NCBI GenBank assembly: GCA_001314705.1
Contig: LJSU01000009.1
Location: 124,001-188,000 of the forward strand
Source of the DNA: Rhodobacteraceae bacterium HLUCCO07
GTDB taxonomy: Bacteria; Pseudomonadota; Alphaproteobacteria; Rhodobacterales; Rhodobacteraceae
Direction: 5' to 3'
Length of the DNA stretch: 64,000 nt
Positions within the stretch are counted from its first letter, which is position 1; every line of letters begins with the position of its first letter. The position numbers and the translations under genes are program-made. Under the pieces are notes generated by a model. That model was not told the DNA's origin. It did not search any database and worked only from the letters and a program-made list of their open reading frames with translations. Of this stretch, positions 52,543 to 61,609 are shown one piece after another.

Positions 52543-53625
52543 TCAGGCGCGCCGGCGGCGGCCTCCGGTACGCCCGGCGCGGCCGCGATTTTCCTGGCCG
52601 GGTTTCGGCGCAACCTTGTTGAAGTTGATCCACTCGGCCCCGCCGTCATCGTTGTTCATCAGGAAATTGGCAGCGCGGATCGCCTCCATTTCCTTGCCGG
52701 GACGGGGTTTGGTGCTGCCCAGACCAAAAAGCGTCACAAAGGTTTCGTCGTCCATGTCCTCGGGCAGGACGATCCCGGCGGCGGCGACCTCGGCCTTCTT
52801 CTCGGCGATTTTCGTGGGGCCGACAGGCAGGGCGACGGGGTTCATGATGGCCGAGGTCATGCCCGCGGTGATTGCCATGGGCAGGAAGGCATTGTTGATG
52901 CCGTGACGGTTGGGCAGGCCGAAACTGATGTTCGACGCGCCGCAGGTGGTGTTGACGCCCAGTTCCTCGCGAAGGCGACGCACGAGGGTAAAGACCTGCA
53001 AACCGGCGGTGCCCATGGCGCCGATCGGCATGACCAGCGGATCGACCACGATGTCATGGGCGGGTATACCGAAATCGGCGGCGCGCTCGACGATCTTCTT
53101 GGCCACGGCGAAGCGCACGTCGGGATCTTCGGAAATGCCGGTGTCGTCATTCGAGATAGCCACCACGGGGACATTGTATTTCTTGACCAGTGGCAGGACG
53201 AGTTCGAGGCGTTCCTCCTCGCCGGTGACCGAGTTAAGCAGCGGGCGGCCCTCGGCGGCCGCGAGGCCGTTTTCGAGCGCACCGGGGACCGAGCTGTCGA
53301 TGCAGAGTGGTACATCCACGACGCGTTGCACCACCTCGACCAGTTGTTTCATCAGCGTGGGTTCGACGAAATTGTTGTCGGCATAGCGCGGGTCCTCGGC
53401 CATCTTGTTCGAAAACACTGCGCCGGAGTTGATGTCGAGCACCGTGGCGCCCGCGGCAAACTGGGCCAGCGCATCGGCTTCGACCCGGGAAAAATCGTCG
53501 CGTTCCAGTTCTTCGTTGAGAATCTTGCGCCCGGTGGGGTTGATCCGTTCGCCGATCACGCAAAAGGGCTGATCAAATCCGATGATCGCGGTTTTGGTTT
53601 TCGATTCGACGATGGTGCGGGTCAT
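52543..53625 (-). CDS. Pterin-binding methyltransferase (methyltetrahydrofolate methyltransferase, DHPS-like)
   Basis: A 360-residue TIM-barrel protein of the dihydropteroate-synthase/MeTr fold, start MTRTIVESKTKTAIIGFDQPF. Motifs include VIGERINPTGRKILN, VLDINSGAVF, LCIDSSVPGALENGL, NSVTGEEERL and CGASNISFGLPNRHGIN, all typical of the MeTr domain of methionine synthase. The C-terminus is an unusual Gly/Arg-rich tail (GRAGRTGGRRRRA). It starts four bases after metF. A split, multi-protein methionine synthase has been reported in Phaeobacter; this could be its pterin-binding component, which is inference. Confidence 0.8.
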   Translation of the reverse strand: MTRTIVESKTKTAIIGFDQPFCVIGERINPTGRKILNEELERDDFSRVEADALAQFAAGATVLDINSGAVFSNKMAEDPRYADNNFVEPTLMKQLVEVVQRVVDVPLCIDSSVPGALENGLAAAEGRPLLNSVTGEEERLELVLPLVKKYNVPVVAISNDDTGISEDPDVRFAVAKKIVERAADFGIPAHDIVVDPLVMPIGAMGTAGLQVFTLVRRLREELGVNTTCGASNISFGLPNRHGINNAFLPMAITAGMTSAIMNPVALPVGPTKIAEKKAEVAAAGIVLPEDMDDETFVTLFGLGSTKPRPGKEMEAIRAANFLMNNDDGGAEWINFNKVAPKPGQENRGRAGRTGGRRRRA

Positions 53626-53629
53626 ATGC

Positions 53630-54574
53630 TTATCCTTGCTCTTGCTGGCTGGCGGGGGTAGCGGAAGCGCCACCGTTTTCGATGGCCCATTGGGCGTTGG
53701 TCTTGATCCCGCCGAGCGGGAAGAAATGGACCTGTTCGATGAGGCTGTCGGGGTTGGCGGCCTTGTGGGCGGCCAGATCGGTGAGCACCTCGGTCGGCTC
53801 ATAGGGCAGCAGCAGTTTCGAGACATCCCTCGCGCGGCGTTGCAGAACGCGGATCGAGGGGCCCACGCCGCAGGTGACGGCGAACTTGATCATGGTTTGA
53901 AGTTTGGCGGGACCGGCAATGCCGATATGGATAGGCAGGGTGATACCGGCCGCTTTCAAGCCGTCTGCCCATTGCACGATCGGCGCAGCCTCGAAGGCAA
54001 ATTGCGTGGCGATGGCCATTTTTGCATCGGTGCGTTCGGAAAACTTCTGTTTCCAGTGAATGGCTTCCTCGACGTTCTTCATGCTTCCATCAGGGTCGAT
54101 ATCGCGATTGCCTTCGGGGTGGCCGGCAACATGCAGGCGTTTGAACCCGGCCTTGTCGAAAAGGCCGGTTTCCAGAAGTTGCATCGAGCTGTGGAAATCG
54201 CCAAGCGGCTTGTCCACACCACCGGCGAGCAGCAGCGCCTGATCCACGCCGGCCTCCCCCTGGTACATCGCGATCCAGTTTTCCAGAGTGGCCGCGTCAC
54301 GGATGATGCGGGCTGGGAAATGCGGCATCACCGGATAGCCATCGCGCGCAAGGCGCGCGGCGGTAGCGACCATGTCCTCGATCGGGGTGCCCTCGATATG
54401 GGCGATGTAAATGCGCGTACCGCTAGGCAGCAGGTCACGGAAATCCTCGACCTTTTCGGCGGTGCGCGGCATCACCTCGATCGAGTAGCCTGCGAGAAAC
54501 GCCTCGAGCTGCGGGTTGACCGGGCTGGCGGCGCCGGCGGTGGTGTCTTTCCTGCGGAAATTCAAAAGCGACAT
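53630..54574 (-). CDS. Methylenetetrahydrofolate reductase, divergent MetF type
   Basis: Reduces methylene-THF to methyl-THF; 314 residues from MSLLNFRRKDTTAG. The MetF barrel can be recognised from IEVMPRTAEKVEDF, THIEG-like YIAHIEGTPIEDM, HVAGHPEGNRD and GIAGPAKLQTMIKFAVTCGVG, but the identity to classical MetF is low by eye. It is sandwiched between the virulence-factor-domain gene and the methyltransferase gene, supporting a one-carbon role. Confidence 0.8.
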   Translation of the reverse strand: MSLLNFRRKDTTAGAASPVNPQLEAFLAGYSIEVMPRTAEKVEDFRDLLPSGTRIYIAHIEGTPIEDMVATAARLARDGYPVMPHFPARIIRDAATLENWIAMYQGEAGVDQALLLAGGVDKPLGDFHSSMQLLETGLFDKAGFKRLHVAGHPEGNRDIDPDGSMKNVEEAIHWKQKFSERTDAKMAIATQFAFEAAPIVQWADGLKAAGITLPIHIGIAGPAKLQTMIKFAVTCGVGPSIRVLQRRARDVSKLLLPYEPTEVLTDLAAHKAANPDSLIEQVHFFPLGGIKTNAQWAIENGGASATPASQQEQG

Positions 54575-54602
54575 GATCGGCTCCCAAAGGCGCATGTGGG
54601 GC

Positions 54603-54899
54603 TCACGCCCATCCATCGTTGGCGATCAGGGCCTTGAGCCGGTCCTGATCATATTCCGCGTCGATACGCGCAGCCTCTGCCACGGCAACATCGGCGGGAT
54701 CTCCGTCGACCGAGAAGGGGGCGGCCTTGCGCCATTCGGCAAGATAGGCGTCGGTTTCGGCCGCGCCCACCTTCATTGCCGCGCGGTCGATCGCCTGTTC
54801 GAAGCGCTCGGGCAGGGGCATCTTGGTGCCCCGGCGACCCTTGCCGACGATGACCTGCGCGGGGATGTCCCGCCAATAGACGATTGTGACATCGGCCAT
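54603..54899 (-). CDS. Virulence-factor-domain protein (PF13769 type)
   Basis: A 98-residue protein starting MADVTIVYWRDIPAQVIVGKGR. The YWRDIPAQV... and P-ERFEQAIDRAAM motifs fit the small family named 'virulence factor' in Pfam, with no defined activity. In roseobacters, it is often next to metF and the pterin methyltransferase, so it may support that pathway. It is the first gene of a three-gene minus-strand cluster. Confidence 0.75.
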   Translation of the reverse strand: MADVTIVYWRDIPAQVIVGKGRRGTKMPLPERFEQAIDRAAMKVGAAETDAYLAEWRKAAPFSVDGDPADVAVAEAARIDAEYDQDRLKALIANDGWA

Positions 54900-55228
54900 G
54901 GATGATTCCCTCTCACTCGTTGACCCCTCAATAGAGAGTCGCGGTCGCCACCAAAGGCGGATTTTCGACACGATTGCGTGCACAAGCGACGCGATGGACC
55001 ATAACCGCCTTGTGCCCCTTCGGCGAGAGGGGTCGCTGTCCGAAATGTTCATCTCCTGTATGAAACTGTTTCAAGGCCCGGGTGCTGGCCTTGACCGGCG
55101 AACACGTGCTTGCGGCTGAATTGCAGTTCCGGCGAAGAATCTGCGAGCGCCGCGCCCTGACAAAGAGCTTGCAAGGGGGCGATGGTGCGCCTACCTTTAT
55201 GTCAACTCGAAATGGAGGGCGTGACGAG
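54900..55228. other. Long leader interval of the one-carbon cluster and ppx
   Basis: A 329-base divergent interval. Minus strand: a stem CCCCT-N8-AGGGG at about 55017-55034 and other GC-rich inverted segments might form a structured leader. Plus strand: TTGACC (55091-55096) could be a -35 box for the phosphatase gene, but no good -10 follows. I see no gene. A SAM- or SAH-type riboswitch is conceivable upstream of one-carbon genes; I do not see a conserved core of either. Confidence 0.4.
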
Positions 55229-56341
55229 ATGGCGCCCAAGCGTCCCGAAGGTGCGGGCGCGTTCCCGATACCGGTTGAAAGCCCCGCGCCGAGACCGCCG
55301 GATCCCGCGCAGCTTTATGCGGCGCTGGACCTTGGCACCAACAGCTGCCGCATGTTGATTGCCCAACCCAAGGGCAGTCAATTCCATGTGGTTGACAGTT
55401 TTTCGAAATCGGTGCAGCTCGGGCAGGGCCTCGAGCGGACCGGAACCCTTAGTCGTGCCTCGATGGCGCGCACCGTGCAGGCACTGCGGATTTGCCAGCA
55501 AAAGCTCAAGCGTCACAATGTGAAACGGATGCGGCTTATAGCGACCGAAGCCTGTCGACGGGCACGCAATGCGGAGGATTTCATCCGGACGGTCAGACGC
55601 GAGACCGGGCTGCAACTGGACATCATTATGCCCGAGGAAGAGGCGCGGCTGGCGGTGATCTCTTGTGCGCCGCTGGTTTCGACCAAGACCGAACAGCTCC
55701 TGGTGGTCGATATCGGGGGCGGATCGACCGAGCTGGTCTGGATCGACCTGTCGCGTGTGCCAAACCGTGACCGGCCGCGTGCCATCATGCGGCTTCATAC
55801 CGGGTTTCACACCACAGACAGCCCGTTTCCCGCGGCCAAGGTCGTTGACTGGATCAGCGTACCACTGGGCGTGGCGACCCTGCGCGACCAGTTTCGCGAT
55901 GTCGAGGACGACGCGGCGCGCTTCGCGTTGATGAGCTGGTATTTTGAAGAAAACCTCGCGGAATTCGCACCTTACAAGGACGAGCAGGCGCGGGCCGGTT
56001 TCCAGATCGTAGGCACCTCGGGCACCGTAACGACCGTGGCGGCGTCGCATCTGGGTCTGAAACGCTATGACCGGACCAAGGTGGACGGGCTTCGCATGAC
56101 GAGCGACCAGATTGACAGGGTGATACAGACCTATCTGCGGATGGGTCCGGGCGGGCGGCGGCGTGACCCGCGGATCGGGCAGGACCGGCAGGCGCTGATC
56201 ATGTCGGGGGCGGCGATCCTGCAGGCCATGATGCGGGTATGGCCGACCGACAGGCTTTCGGTTGCGGACCGGGGCTTGCGCGAAGGATTGCTTTACGCGC
56301 AGATGAGTGCCGACGGGGTGCTGGAAGACGGGCCGTTCTGA
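55229..56341 (+). CDS. Exopolyphosphatase / guanosine pentaphosphatase (Ppx/GppA family)
   Basis: A 370-residue ASKHA-fold phosphatase. Motifs LDLGTNSCRMLIA near residue 33, VVDIGGGSTELVWIDL, GTSGTVTTVAAS and the C-terminal RDPRIGQDRQALIMSGAAIL are typical of the short, alphaproteobacterial Ppx/GppA form lacking the HD-like C-terminal domain. I favour the ATG at 55229 because GGAGG lies upstream; an ATG at 55199 in the same frame is possible. It acts on polyphosphate or pppGpp. Probably co-transcribed with rlmE, 18 bases downstream. Confidence 0.88.
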   Translation: MAPKRPEGAGAFPIPVESPAPRPPDPAQLYAALDLGTNSCRMLIAQPKGSQFHVVDSFSKSVQLGQGLERTGTLSRASMARTVQALRICQQKLKRHNVKRMRLIATEACRRARNAEDFIRTVRRETGLQLDIIMPEEEARLAVISCAPLVSTKTEQLLVVDIGGGSTELVWIDLSRVPNRDRPRAIMRLHTGFHTTDSPFPAAKVVDWISVPLGVATLRDQFRDVEDDAARFALMSWYFEENLAEFAPYKDEQARAGFQIVGTSGTVTTVAASHLGLKRYDRTKVDGLRMTSDQIDRVIQTYLRMGPGGRRRDPRIGQDRQALIMSGAAILQAMMRVWPTDRLSVADRGLREGLLYAQMSADGVLEDGPF

Positions 56342-56359
56342 ACGGGCGGCGAGGATGTG

Positions 56360-57079
56360 ATGATGGTGAAGAAACCCACAGGCAAGAACACATCGGGGCG
56401 CGGACAACGTGACCTGACCGTAAAGGTCAAGACCGCGCGCGGGCGCAAGCTGAGTTCGACGCGGTGGTTGCAGCGGCAGTTGAACGACCCCTATGTCCTG
56501 CGCGCCCGCAAGGAAGGCTATCGCGGGCGGGCCGCGTTCAAGATCATGGAACTGGACGACAAGTACCGGTTCCTCGTGCCTGGGGCGCGGGTGGTTGACC
56601 TCGGTTGTGCGCCGGGGGGCTGGATACAGGTGGCAGTGCCGCGGATCAACGCTCTGCTTGAGAAGAGCGGCAAGAAACAAGGCCGGATCATCGGCGTGGA
56701 CCTGCAGGAGGTCGAACCGATCGCAGGCGCCGAGATCCATCAGCTCGATTTCCTCGACCAGGGGGCGGATGAAAAGGTCAAGGCGTGGCTGGGTGGCAAG
56801 GCCGATGTGGTGATGAGCGACATGGCCGCGTCCAGCTCGGGGCACAAGCAGACCGACCATCTGCGCATCATCACGCTATGCGAGGCGGCGGCGGAGTTTG
56901 CCTTCGACGTGCTTGACGAAGGAGGCACATTCGTTGCCAAGGTTCTGGCCGGGGGTGCCGAAGGCACGCTTCAGCAGCGGCTCAAGCAGAGGTTCGAGAA
57001 GGTGGCGAACGTCAAGCCGCCGGCGAGCCGGGCGGATTCATCGGAGAAATTCGTGGTGGCGACCGGCTTCCGGGGCTAG
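56360..57079 (+). CDS. rlmE: 23S rRNA 2'-O-ribose methyltransferase
   Basis: Methylates U2552 of 23S rRNA (FtsJ/RrmJ). The 239-residue protein has the K-D-K-E tetrad: K61 ([10 protein letters not shown]), Asp in VVMSDMAAS, Lys in [11 protein letters not shown] and Glu in [17 protein letters not shown] motif [10 protein letters not shown] is at residues 79-88. The start follows ppx closely. A basic N-terminal extension (about 30 residues, [13 protein letters not shown]) is longer than in E. coli RlmE. Confidence 0.93.
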   Translation: MMVKKPTGKNTSGRGQRDLTVKVKTARGRKLSSTRWLQRQLNDPYVLRARKEGYRGRAAFKIMELDDKYRFLVPGARVVDLGCAPGGWIQVAVPRINALLEKSGKKQGRIIGVDLQEVEPIAGAEIHQLDFLDQGADEKVKAWLGGKADVVMSDMAASSSGHKQTDHLRIITLCEAAAEFAFDVLDEGGTFVAKVLAGGAEGTLQQRLKQRFEKVANVKPPASRADSSEKFVVATGFRG

Positions 57080-57154
57080 CGACTGTAACGCGTTTCAATA
57101 CCGAGCAGGTGTCTTTTGGACCGCGGGTTCGGTCATGCCGACGGGCGACGGTAA

Positions 57155-57772
57155 TCAGGCGTCGGGTTCGATCAGGCCAAGACCGCGCAGATAGACTCCG
57201 ATGCCGGTTTCGAGCAGGTCTTCGGGCGAGTAGGGCGATCGGGTGCCGGGCGAATTTCGTGCGAAAAGTTCGACCACGCCATGTGACATGGCCCAGATAT
57301 GGGCCGAGAACATCGCGGCGGGCGGGCGCATTGGTGGCGGTATATGTTGCGACAGGTCCTCGGCGGCGCGTTCGAGCACCGCGCGGGCGCGGGCAGAGGC
57401 GGCGGCGAGCTCGGGGGTGCGGTTGACCGAGATTCCGCTTTCGAACATCGCGATGTAGTGGCCCGGATACTTGCGGGCAAACGCGAGATAGGCGCGCCCC
57501 GTCGCCTCGAACGCGGCGAGCGCCGAGGGCTGGCCCGTGTCGTAGGCATATTGCATGAGATCGGCGAAAATCTCGTATCCCTGCCGGGCGGCTTCGGCAA
57601 TGAGATCTTCGCGCCCGTCGAAATGGCGATAGACCGCAGCCGGGGTGACACCGGCCTGTTTCGCGGCCTCGGACAGGGTAAAGCCGCTCGGGCCGCGCGC
57701 CTCGATCAGCTGAAGTGCCGCCTCGACCAGGGCCTGGCGCAGGTTGCCATGGTGATAGCCGCGTTTACGCAT
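57155..57772 (-). CDS. TetR-family regulator downstream of ppk2
   Basis: A 205-residue TetR protein. The helix-turn-helix [30 protein letters not shown] is near residues 34-63. The start [19 protein letters not shown] is a typical TetR N-terminus and overlaps the ppk2 stop by eight bases (ATGCGTAA), so translation is coupled. A longer frame upstream is in the wrong frame for ppk2 and was rejected. Confidence 0.85.
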   Translation of the reverse strand: MRKRGYHHGNLRQALVEAALQLIEARGPSGFTLSEAAKQAGVTPAAVYRHFDGREDLIAEAARQGYEIFADLMQYAYDTGQPSALAAFEATGRAYLAFARKYPGHYIAMFESGISVNRTPELAAASARARAVLERAAEDLSQHIPPPMRPPAAMFSAHIWAMSHGVVELFARNSPGTRSPYSPEDLLETGIGVYLRGLGLIEPDA

Positions 57773-58652
57773 CCCATATCTCGGGGCCGCCGCAGACCGC
57801 GCCGTCGATCCGGCCCAGCCCCTTGCCGTATTTGTGGGCATAGTCGATCCGCGACAGGACCGACCGGATCGCGTGGATCCGGGCGCGGCGCTTGTCATCG
57901 GAACGGATGATTGTCCAGGGCGCGTGATCGCTGTGCGATCGCTCGAAGGTTTCCGCGATGGCGCGGGTATAGTCATCCCATTTGCCAAGCCCTTCGATGT
58001 CGATCCGGCTCAGTTTCCAGTGTTTCAGGGGATCGCTTTCGCGCTTGAGAAAGCGCACAAGTTGTTCGGCGCGTCCGACATTGAGCCAGAGCTTGAAAAG
58101 CAGGATGCCCTCGTCGACCAGCATACGTTCGAAATCGGGCACCTGGGCGAAGAAGTGCTCTCGCTGGTCGTCGGTGCAAAAGCCGAAAACCTTCTCCACG
58201 ACACCACGGTTATACCAGCTTCGGTCATAGAACACGATCTCGCCGCCCGCGGGCAGGTGGTCGATGTAGCGCTGGAAATACCATTGCGTCGACTCCCTGT
58301 CGGTTGGCTTTGGAAGGGCGGCGACGCGGGCGCCGCGCGGGTTGAGATTCTCGCGGAAACGCTTGATCGTGCCGCCCTTGCCGGCCGCATCGCGGCCCTC
58401 GAACACGATGGCGATGCGCGCGCCGCTTTGCTTGACCCAATGTTGCAGCTTGGCCAGTTCGATCTGGAGCGCGTCGAGTTCCTTGCCATAAGCCTTGCGT
58501 GGCATGCGTTCGGAATAGGGATAATCGGGATTGAGGATATCGCCCTTTTCTGCCCGTTTGATGGCGTTGCGGATGGGGGCGGGGGCCGCGTCTTCGAGAT
58601 AGCGGGTTATGGCGCCGTCAAAGGGCGGCTCGAACGGGTCCGATCGGGTCAC
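57765..58652 (-). CDS. ppk2: Polyphosphate kinase 2 (PPK2)
   Basis: Uses polyphosphate to phosphorylate nucleotides (or makes it). From a GTG start ([21 protein letters not shown] upstream) it is 295 residues. Walker A is GRDAAGKGG (residues 86-94), Walker B includes [16 protein letters not shown] with D143, and the lid region reads [18 protein letters not shown], all PPK2 hallmarks. An ATG ten codons upstream is an alternative start. It precedes the TetR gene. Confidence 0.9.
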   Translation of the reverse strand: MTRSDPFEPPFDGAITRYLEDAAPAPIRNAIKRAEKGDILNPDYPYSERMPRKAYGKELDALQIELAKLQHWVKQSGARIAIVFEGRDAAGKGGTIKRFRENLNPRGARVAALPKPTDRESTQWYFQRYIDHLPAGGEIVFYDRSWYNRGVVEKVFGFCTDDQREHFFAQVPDFERMLVDEGILLFKLWLNVGRAEQLVRFLKRESDPLKHWKLSRIDIEGLGKWDDYTRAIAETFERSHSDHAPWTIIRSDDKRRARIHAIRSVLSRIDYAHKYGKGLGRIDGAVCGGPEIWDA

Positions 58653-58733
58653 TCTGCATGTCCTCTTGCATGGATTGCCCATGATTAGCGGATTTCGCGA
58701 AGAGGCTAAAGCGGTTCGATGCGTGTGCGCCGG

Positions 58734-59702
58734 TCACTCTTTGGATGGAAGCCCCGCACGGGTGGCGGCGCGGTCGATGGCGGCGATCACCTCGGGCTGG
58801 GCGACGTGCTGGGGCATGTGGCCAATGCCGTCGAGCCGGGCCAGGCGCGCGCCGTCGATCTGTTCGGTCAGGGGCAGGGCATGGATGTCGAGGCCAACGG
58901 TGGTGTCGGCCGTGCCATGCACGCTTTCGACGGGCAGGTCGATCTGCGGATAGTGCCTCTGTAGCGCGGTGATCTCGGACAGGAGATTGACCCGTTGCAG
59001 GGCGATCGTGCGCAGCGCCTCGCGGTGCAGGGTCAGGCCGGCCCCGACATGGGAGGCGTAGCCGGGAGGCGGGTCTTGCGGGGCAAAGATTGCATCAATC
59101 GTGTCAGACACCCGGCTGTCTTGCGCATAGGCGGTGATGAGCGGAATCAGCAGCGGCCCGACGACCGGGTGCGAGGTCAGGCGGTAATACCAGCCCAGAT
59201 CGCGTTGCCAGGGCTGCGACGGGGCCGAGAGCAGCACCAGCGCCGAGAGAGTTTCGGGCCGCCGTACCGCCCAGGCCAGCGCCACCGCTCCGCCATAGGA
59301 ATGGCCCAGAACGATGGGGCGCTCGGCGCCAAGTTGCTGCGCGGCCCGTGACAGGAGGTCGGCCTGTTGGGTGATCGTAGCGCCGGTGCGGTTGATCCGC
59401 TCGGAATGGCCCAGCCCAGGTCGGTCGAAGATGATCACCCGGTAGCGCGCGGCCAGTGCAGGGGCGAGGGAATGCGTGAAGTCCCGAGTATTGCCCGAAA
59501 GGCCGTGGATCAGCACAAGATCTGGCGCATCCGCGCGATCCGGCCCCATGACCACCGCATGCACCCGGTGACCATCGACCGTGAGAATGCGCCCCTCTGG
59601 CGGGTGGCTGGCCACGGCGCGCGCCTCGTGGGCGCGGGCCTTCCACAGAGTGATGGCGACGAAAATCGCCAGCAGGGCAAGGGCCAACAACACGAGTTTC
59701 AA
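58734..59702 (-). CDS. Membrane-anchored alpha/beta hydrolase
   Basis: A 322-residue hydrolase with an N-terminal membrane anchor ([18 protein letters not shown]). Nucleophile elbow [10 protein letters not shown], oxyanion [10 protein letters not shown], Asp in [11 protein letters not shown] and His in [11 protein letters not shown] complete the triad. The start is a TTG overlapping the metA stop (TTGA), so the two are coupled. Substrate unknown; a role beside O-acylhomoserine synthesis is only positional. Confidence 0.85.
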   Translation of the reverse strand: MKLVLLALALLAIFVAITLWKARAHEARAVASHPPEGRILTVDGHRVHAVVMGPDRADAPDLVLIHGLSGNTRDFTHSLAPALAARYRVIIFDRPGLGHSERINRTGATITQQADLLSRAAQQLGAERPIVLGHSYGGAVALAWAVRRPETLSALVLLSAPSQPWQRDLGWYYRLTSHPVVGPLLIPLITAYAQDSRVSDTIDAIFAPQDPPPGYASHVGAGLTLHREALRTIALQRVNLLSEITALQRHYPQIDLPVESVHGTADTTVGLDIHALPLTEQIDGARLARLDGIGHMPQHVAQPEVIAAIDRAATRAGLPSKE

Positions 59703-60652
59703 TCGCCCGGGCTCCGCCAGTCGGTGGTTTCCATGCCGATTTTGGAGATGTCATAGGGGGTTGTCTGGTAAATCTCGGAAATCCAGTTGCCATAGAGCAG
59801 GTGGGCATGGCTGCGCCAGCGGTTCTGGGGAGTCAACGCCGGGTTGTCGTGCGGGTAGTAGTTGATCGGCACGATGATCTCGGTTCCCGAGGTCAAGTCG
59901 CGGTCATATTCCTGCTTGAGCGTGTCGCTGTCATATTCGAAATGGTTGAAGATATAGAGCGCGCGGTGGTTCGGGTCTTCGACCAGGCAGGGGCCGACCT
60001 CTTCGCTGCCCAGCAGGGTCGAAAGCGCGGGCACGGCGTCGATTTCGGTCTGGCGAACCTCGGTCCAGCGTGAGACGGGGATCACGCAATCGTCGGAAAA
60101 GCCGCGCAGATAGGGTGACGCAGGGGCGAGGTTCTGGTGCCGGAAACAGCCGAACGCCTTGTGCGGGAGCATGTGTTTGCGGATTCCGTGGAAATGGTTG
60201 ATCATCGCCATCCCGCCCCAACAGACACCAAAGGTGGAATGCACGTGGGTTTGCGTCCAGTCGAAGACGTGGCGCAATTCGTCGATATAGGTGACTTCGT
60301 CGAAATCGAGATGCTCGATCGGGGCGCCGGTGATGATCAGTCCGTCGAACTTCTCACCCGTTTCACGCACTTCGGAGAAGGGGCGATAGAAGCTCTCCAT
60401 GTGGTCGGCGGCGGTGTTCTTCGTCTCGTGCTCGCTCATGCGGATCAGCGACAACTCGATCTGCAGGGGCGTGGCGCCGATCAGGCGGGCGAACTGGTTC
60501 TCGGTCTGGATCTTCTTGGGCATCAGGTTCAGAAGCCCGATGCGCAGCGGGCGGATGTCCTGACGGGCGGCGGCGTCCTCGTCCATGACCTGCACACCCT
60601 CGCGCGTGAGAACGTCGAAGGCCGGCAGGTCGGAAGGAAGCTTGATCGGCAT
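59699..60652 (-). CDS. metA: Homoserine O-acetyltransferase (MetA family)
   Basis: Acylates homoserine in methionine synthesis. The 317-residue protein has catalytic Cys144 ([10 protein letters not shown]), His237 and Glu239 (FNHFEYD). Residue 113 in [10 protein letters not shown] is Glu; at the equivalent E. coli position (111) Gly gives succinyl-CoA use, whereas Glu in Bacillus enzymes gives acetyl-CoA use. I therefore predict acetyl-CoA dependence, despite the MetA fold. Preceded by a P-loop protein 44 bases upstream. Confidence 0.88.
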   Translation of the reverse strand: MPIKLPSDLPAFDVLTREGVQVMDEDAAARQDIRPLRIGLLNLMPKKIQTENQFARLIGATPLQIELSLIRMSEHETKNTAADHMESFYRPFSEVRETGEKFDGLIITGAPIEHLDFDEVTYIDELRHVFDWTQTHVHSTFGVCWGGMAMINHFHGIRKHMLPHKAFGCFRHQNLAPASPYLRGFSDDCVIPVSRWTEVRQTEIDAVPALSTLLGSEEVGPCLVEDPNHRALYIFNHFEYDSDTLKQEYDRDLTSGTEIIVPINYYPHDNPALTPQNRWRSHAHLLYGNWISEIYQTTPYDISKIGMETTDWRSPGD

Positions 60653-60696
60653 GGATGGGTGTCCTTGGGTAACGGGTGACGGATATAGCCGCGAGG

Positions 60697-61554
60697 TCAG
60701 GGAGTCTCAATCGCCTCGGCGATCACATCGGTGAAATCGGCCTCGGAAGCGATGCCAGCGACCTGGTCGGCGGTGATGGTCACGCCCCATCTGGCCATTG
60801 CCTCGTAGCGCGGCTGGCGGTGGGCAAGCGCCTTGGCATAGGTCCAGCGGATGAAGCTGTCGGGATCGACCTGAGTTTCGGTGCAGTCGTTCTCCGAAAG
60901 ATAGCGCCGCCACATCGCATCGAGGAACTCGGGCTGATAGGCCATCGGCTTCGGGGCGCGATCAAAGCGGCGGATCAACTCCTCGGTATGGGCGGCATCG
61001 CCTTTGATCCAGACCATGAGGCAACGTGCGGAAAGCTCGTTCATGAGCGGATCGTCGGGATCGTCGGGATCGACCCATTCGCAGATCGATCCGCCCGTGT
61101 CGCAGATGAAATGCGGATAACCATAGAGATTGCGGGCGCGGGAGATGAAATACGCGGTGTCGTTCAACGCCGCGATCTCGCCCGCGCGGAACTGACCCTG
61201 GCGGCGGGTGTATTCGGCGTAAGGAAGGCCGCCCCGGTCGGGATCGCCCGGTTTGCCAAGGTAGGTCGAGACCGGGGCGAGGTTGTTGAAGGTGATGTTC
61301 GAGCCGATATGGATCGAGTCCGACAAGAGAAGATCGCGCAGGAACGGGTTCTTCATCGCCTCGCGCTTGACGTTGTCGGTGATGTATTCGCCCATGTAGC
61401 GGGTACCGATCCGGTAGTCGATGGAATAGTGATACCAGTCGCCCGAGTCGCGCAGAAGGTTGGAAACATGGGTTTTTCCAAGACCGGACATGCCGAAAAA
61501 GAGCACCGATCTGCGGGCGGCGTCGCGCCAGGCCCGGGCAGTGGGATAGAGCAT
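60697..61554 (-). CDS. P-loop protein of unknown function, kinase-like, upstream of metA
   Basis: A 285-residue soluble protein. Walker [12 protein letters not shown] (residues 21-31) is followed by [16 protein letters not shown] and later [13 protein letters not shown], an arrangement reminiscent of shikimate-kinase-like small-molecule kinases (a GG motif near the nucleotide). Late motifs include [20 protein letters not shown]. It is found, as I recall, in other Rhodobacterales annotated only as ATPase. It is in an apparent operon with metA, and three CTTGGAA-type half-sites lie just upstream of its start. Confidence 0.6.
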   Translation of the reverse strand: MLYPTARAWRDAARRSVLFFGMSGLGKTHVSNLLRDSGDWYHYSIDYRIGTRYMGEYITDNVKREAMKNPFLRDLLLSDSIHIGSNITFNNLAPVSTYLGKPGDPDRGGLPYAEYTRRQGQFRAGEIAALNDTAYFISRARNLYGYPHFICDTGGSICEWVDPDDPDDPLMNELSARCLMVWIKGDAAHTEELIRRFDRAPKPMAYQPEFLDAMWRRYLSENDCTETQVDPDSFIRWTYAKALAHRQPRYEAMARWGVTITADQVAGIASEADFTDVIAEAIETP

Positions 61555-61565
61555 GAAAGGAACCC

Positions 61566-61588
61566 CTTGGAATATGTTCCAAGCTTGG
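61566..61588. promoter_or_regulatory. Candidate operator: three CTTGGAA half-sites before the P-loop/metA genes
   Basis: CTTGGAA-TATG-TTCCAAG-CTTGG: a perfect 7-base inverted repeat with a 4-base spacer, then another half-site in the first orientation. It ends 12 bases before the P-loop protein's ATG, so it would be within the promoter or untranslated leader. A strong candidate site for an unidentified regulator. Confidence 0.5.
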
Positions 61589-61609
61589 TAAATCGCCGCC
61601 GCGGTGCGG

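Noticed and set aside
54900-55228. SAM or SAH riboswitch upstream of the one-carbon cluster
   Set aside because: Only generic stems seen; no conserved core that I can recognise. An Rfam search of this interval would decide.
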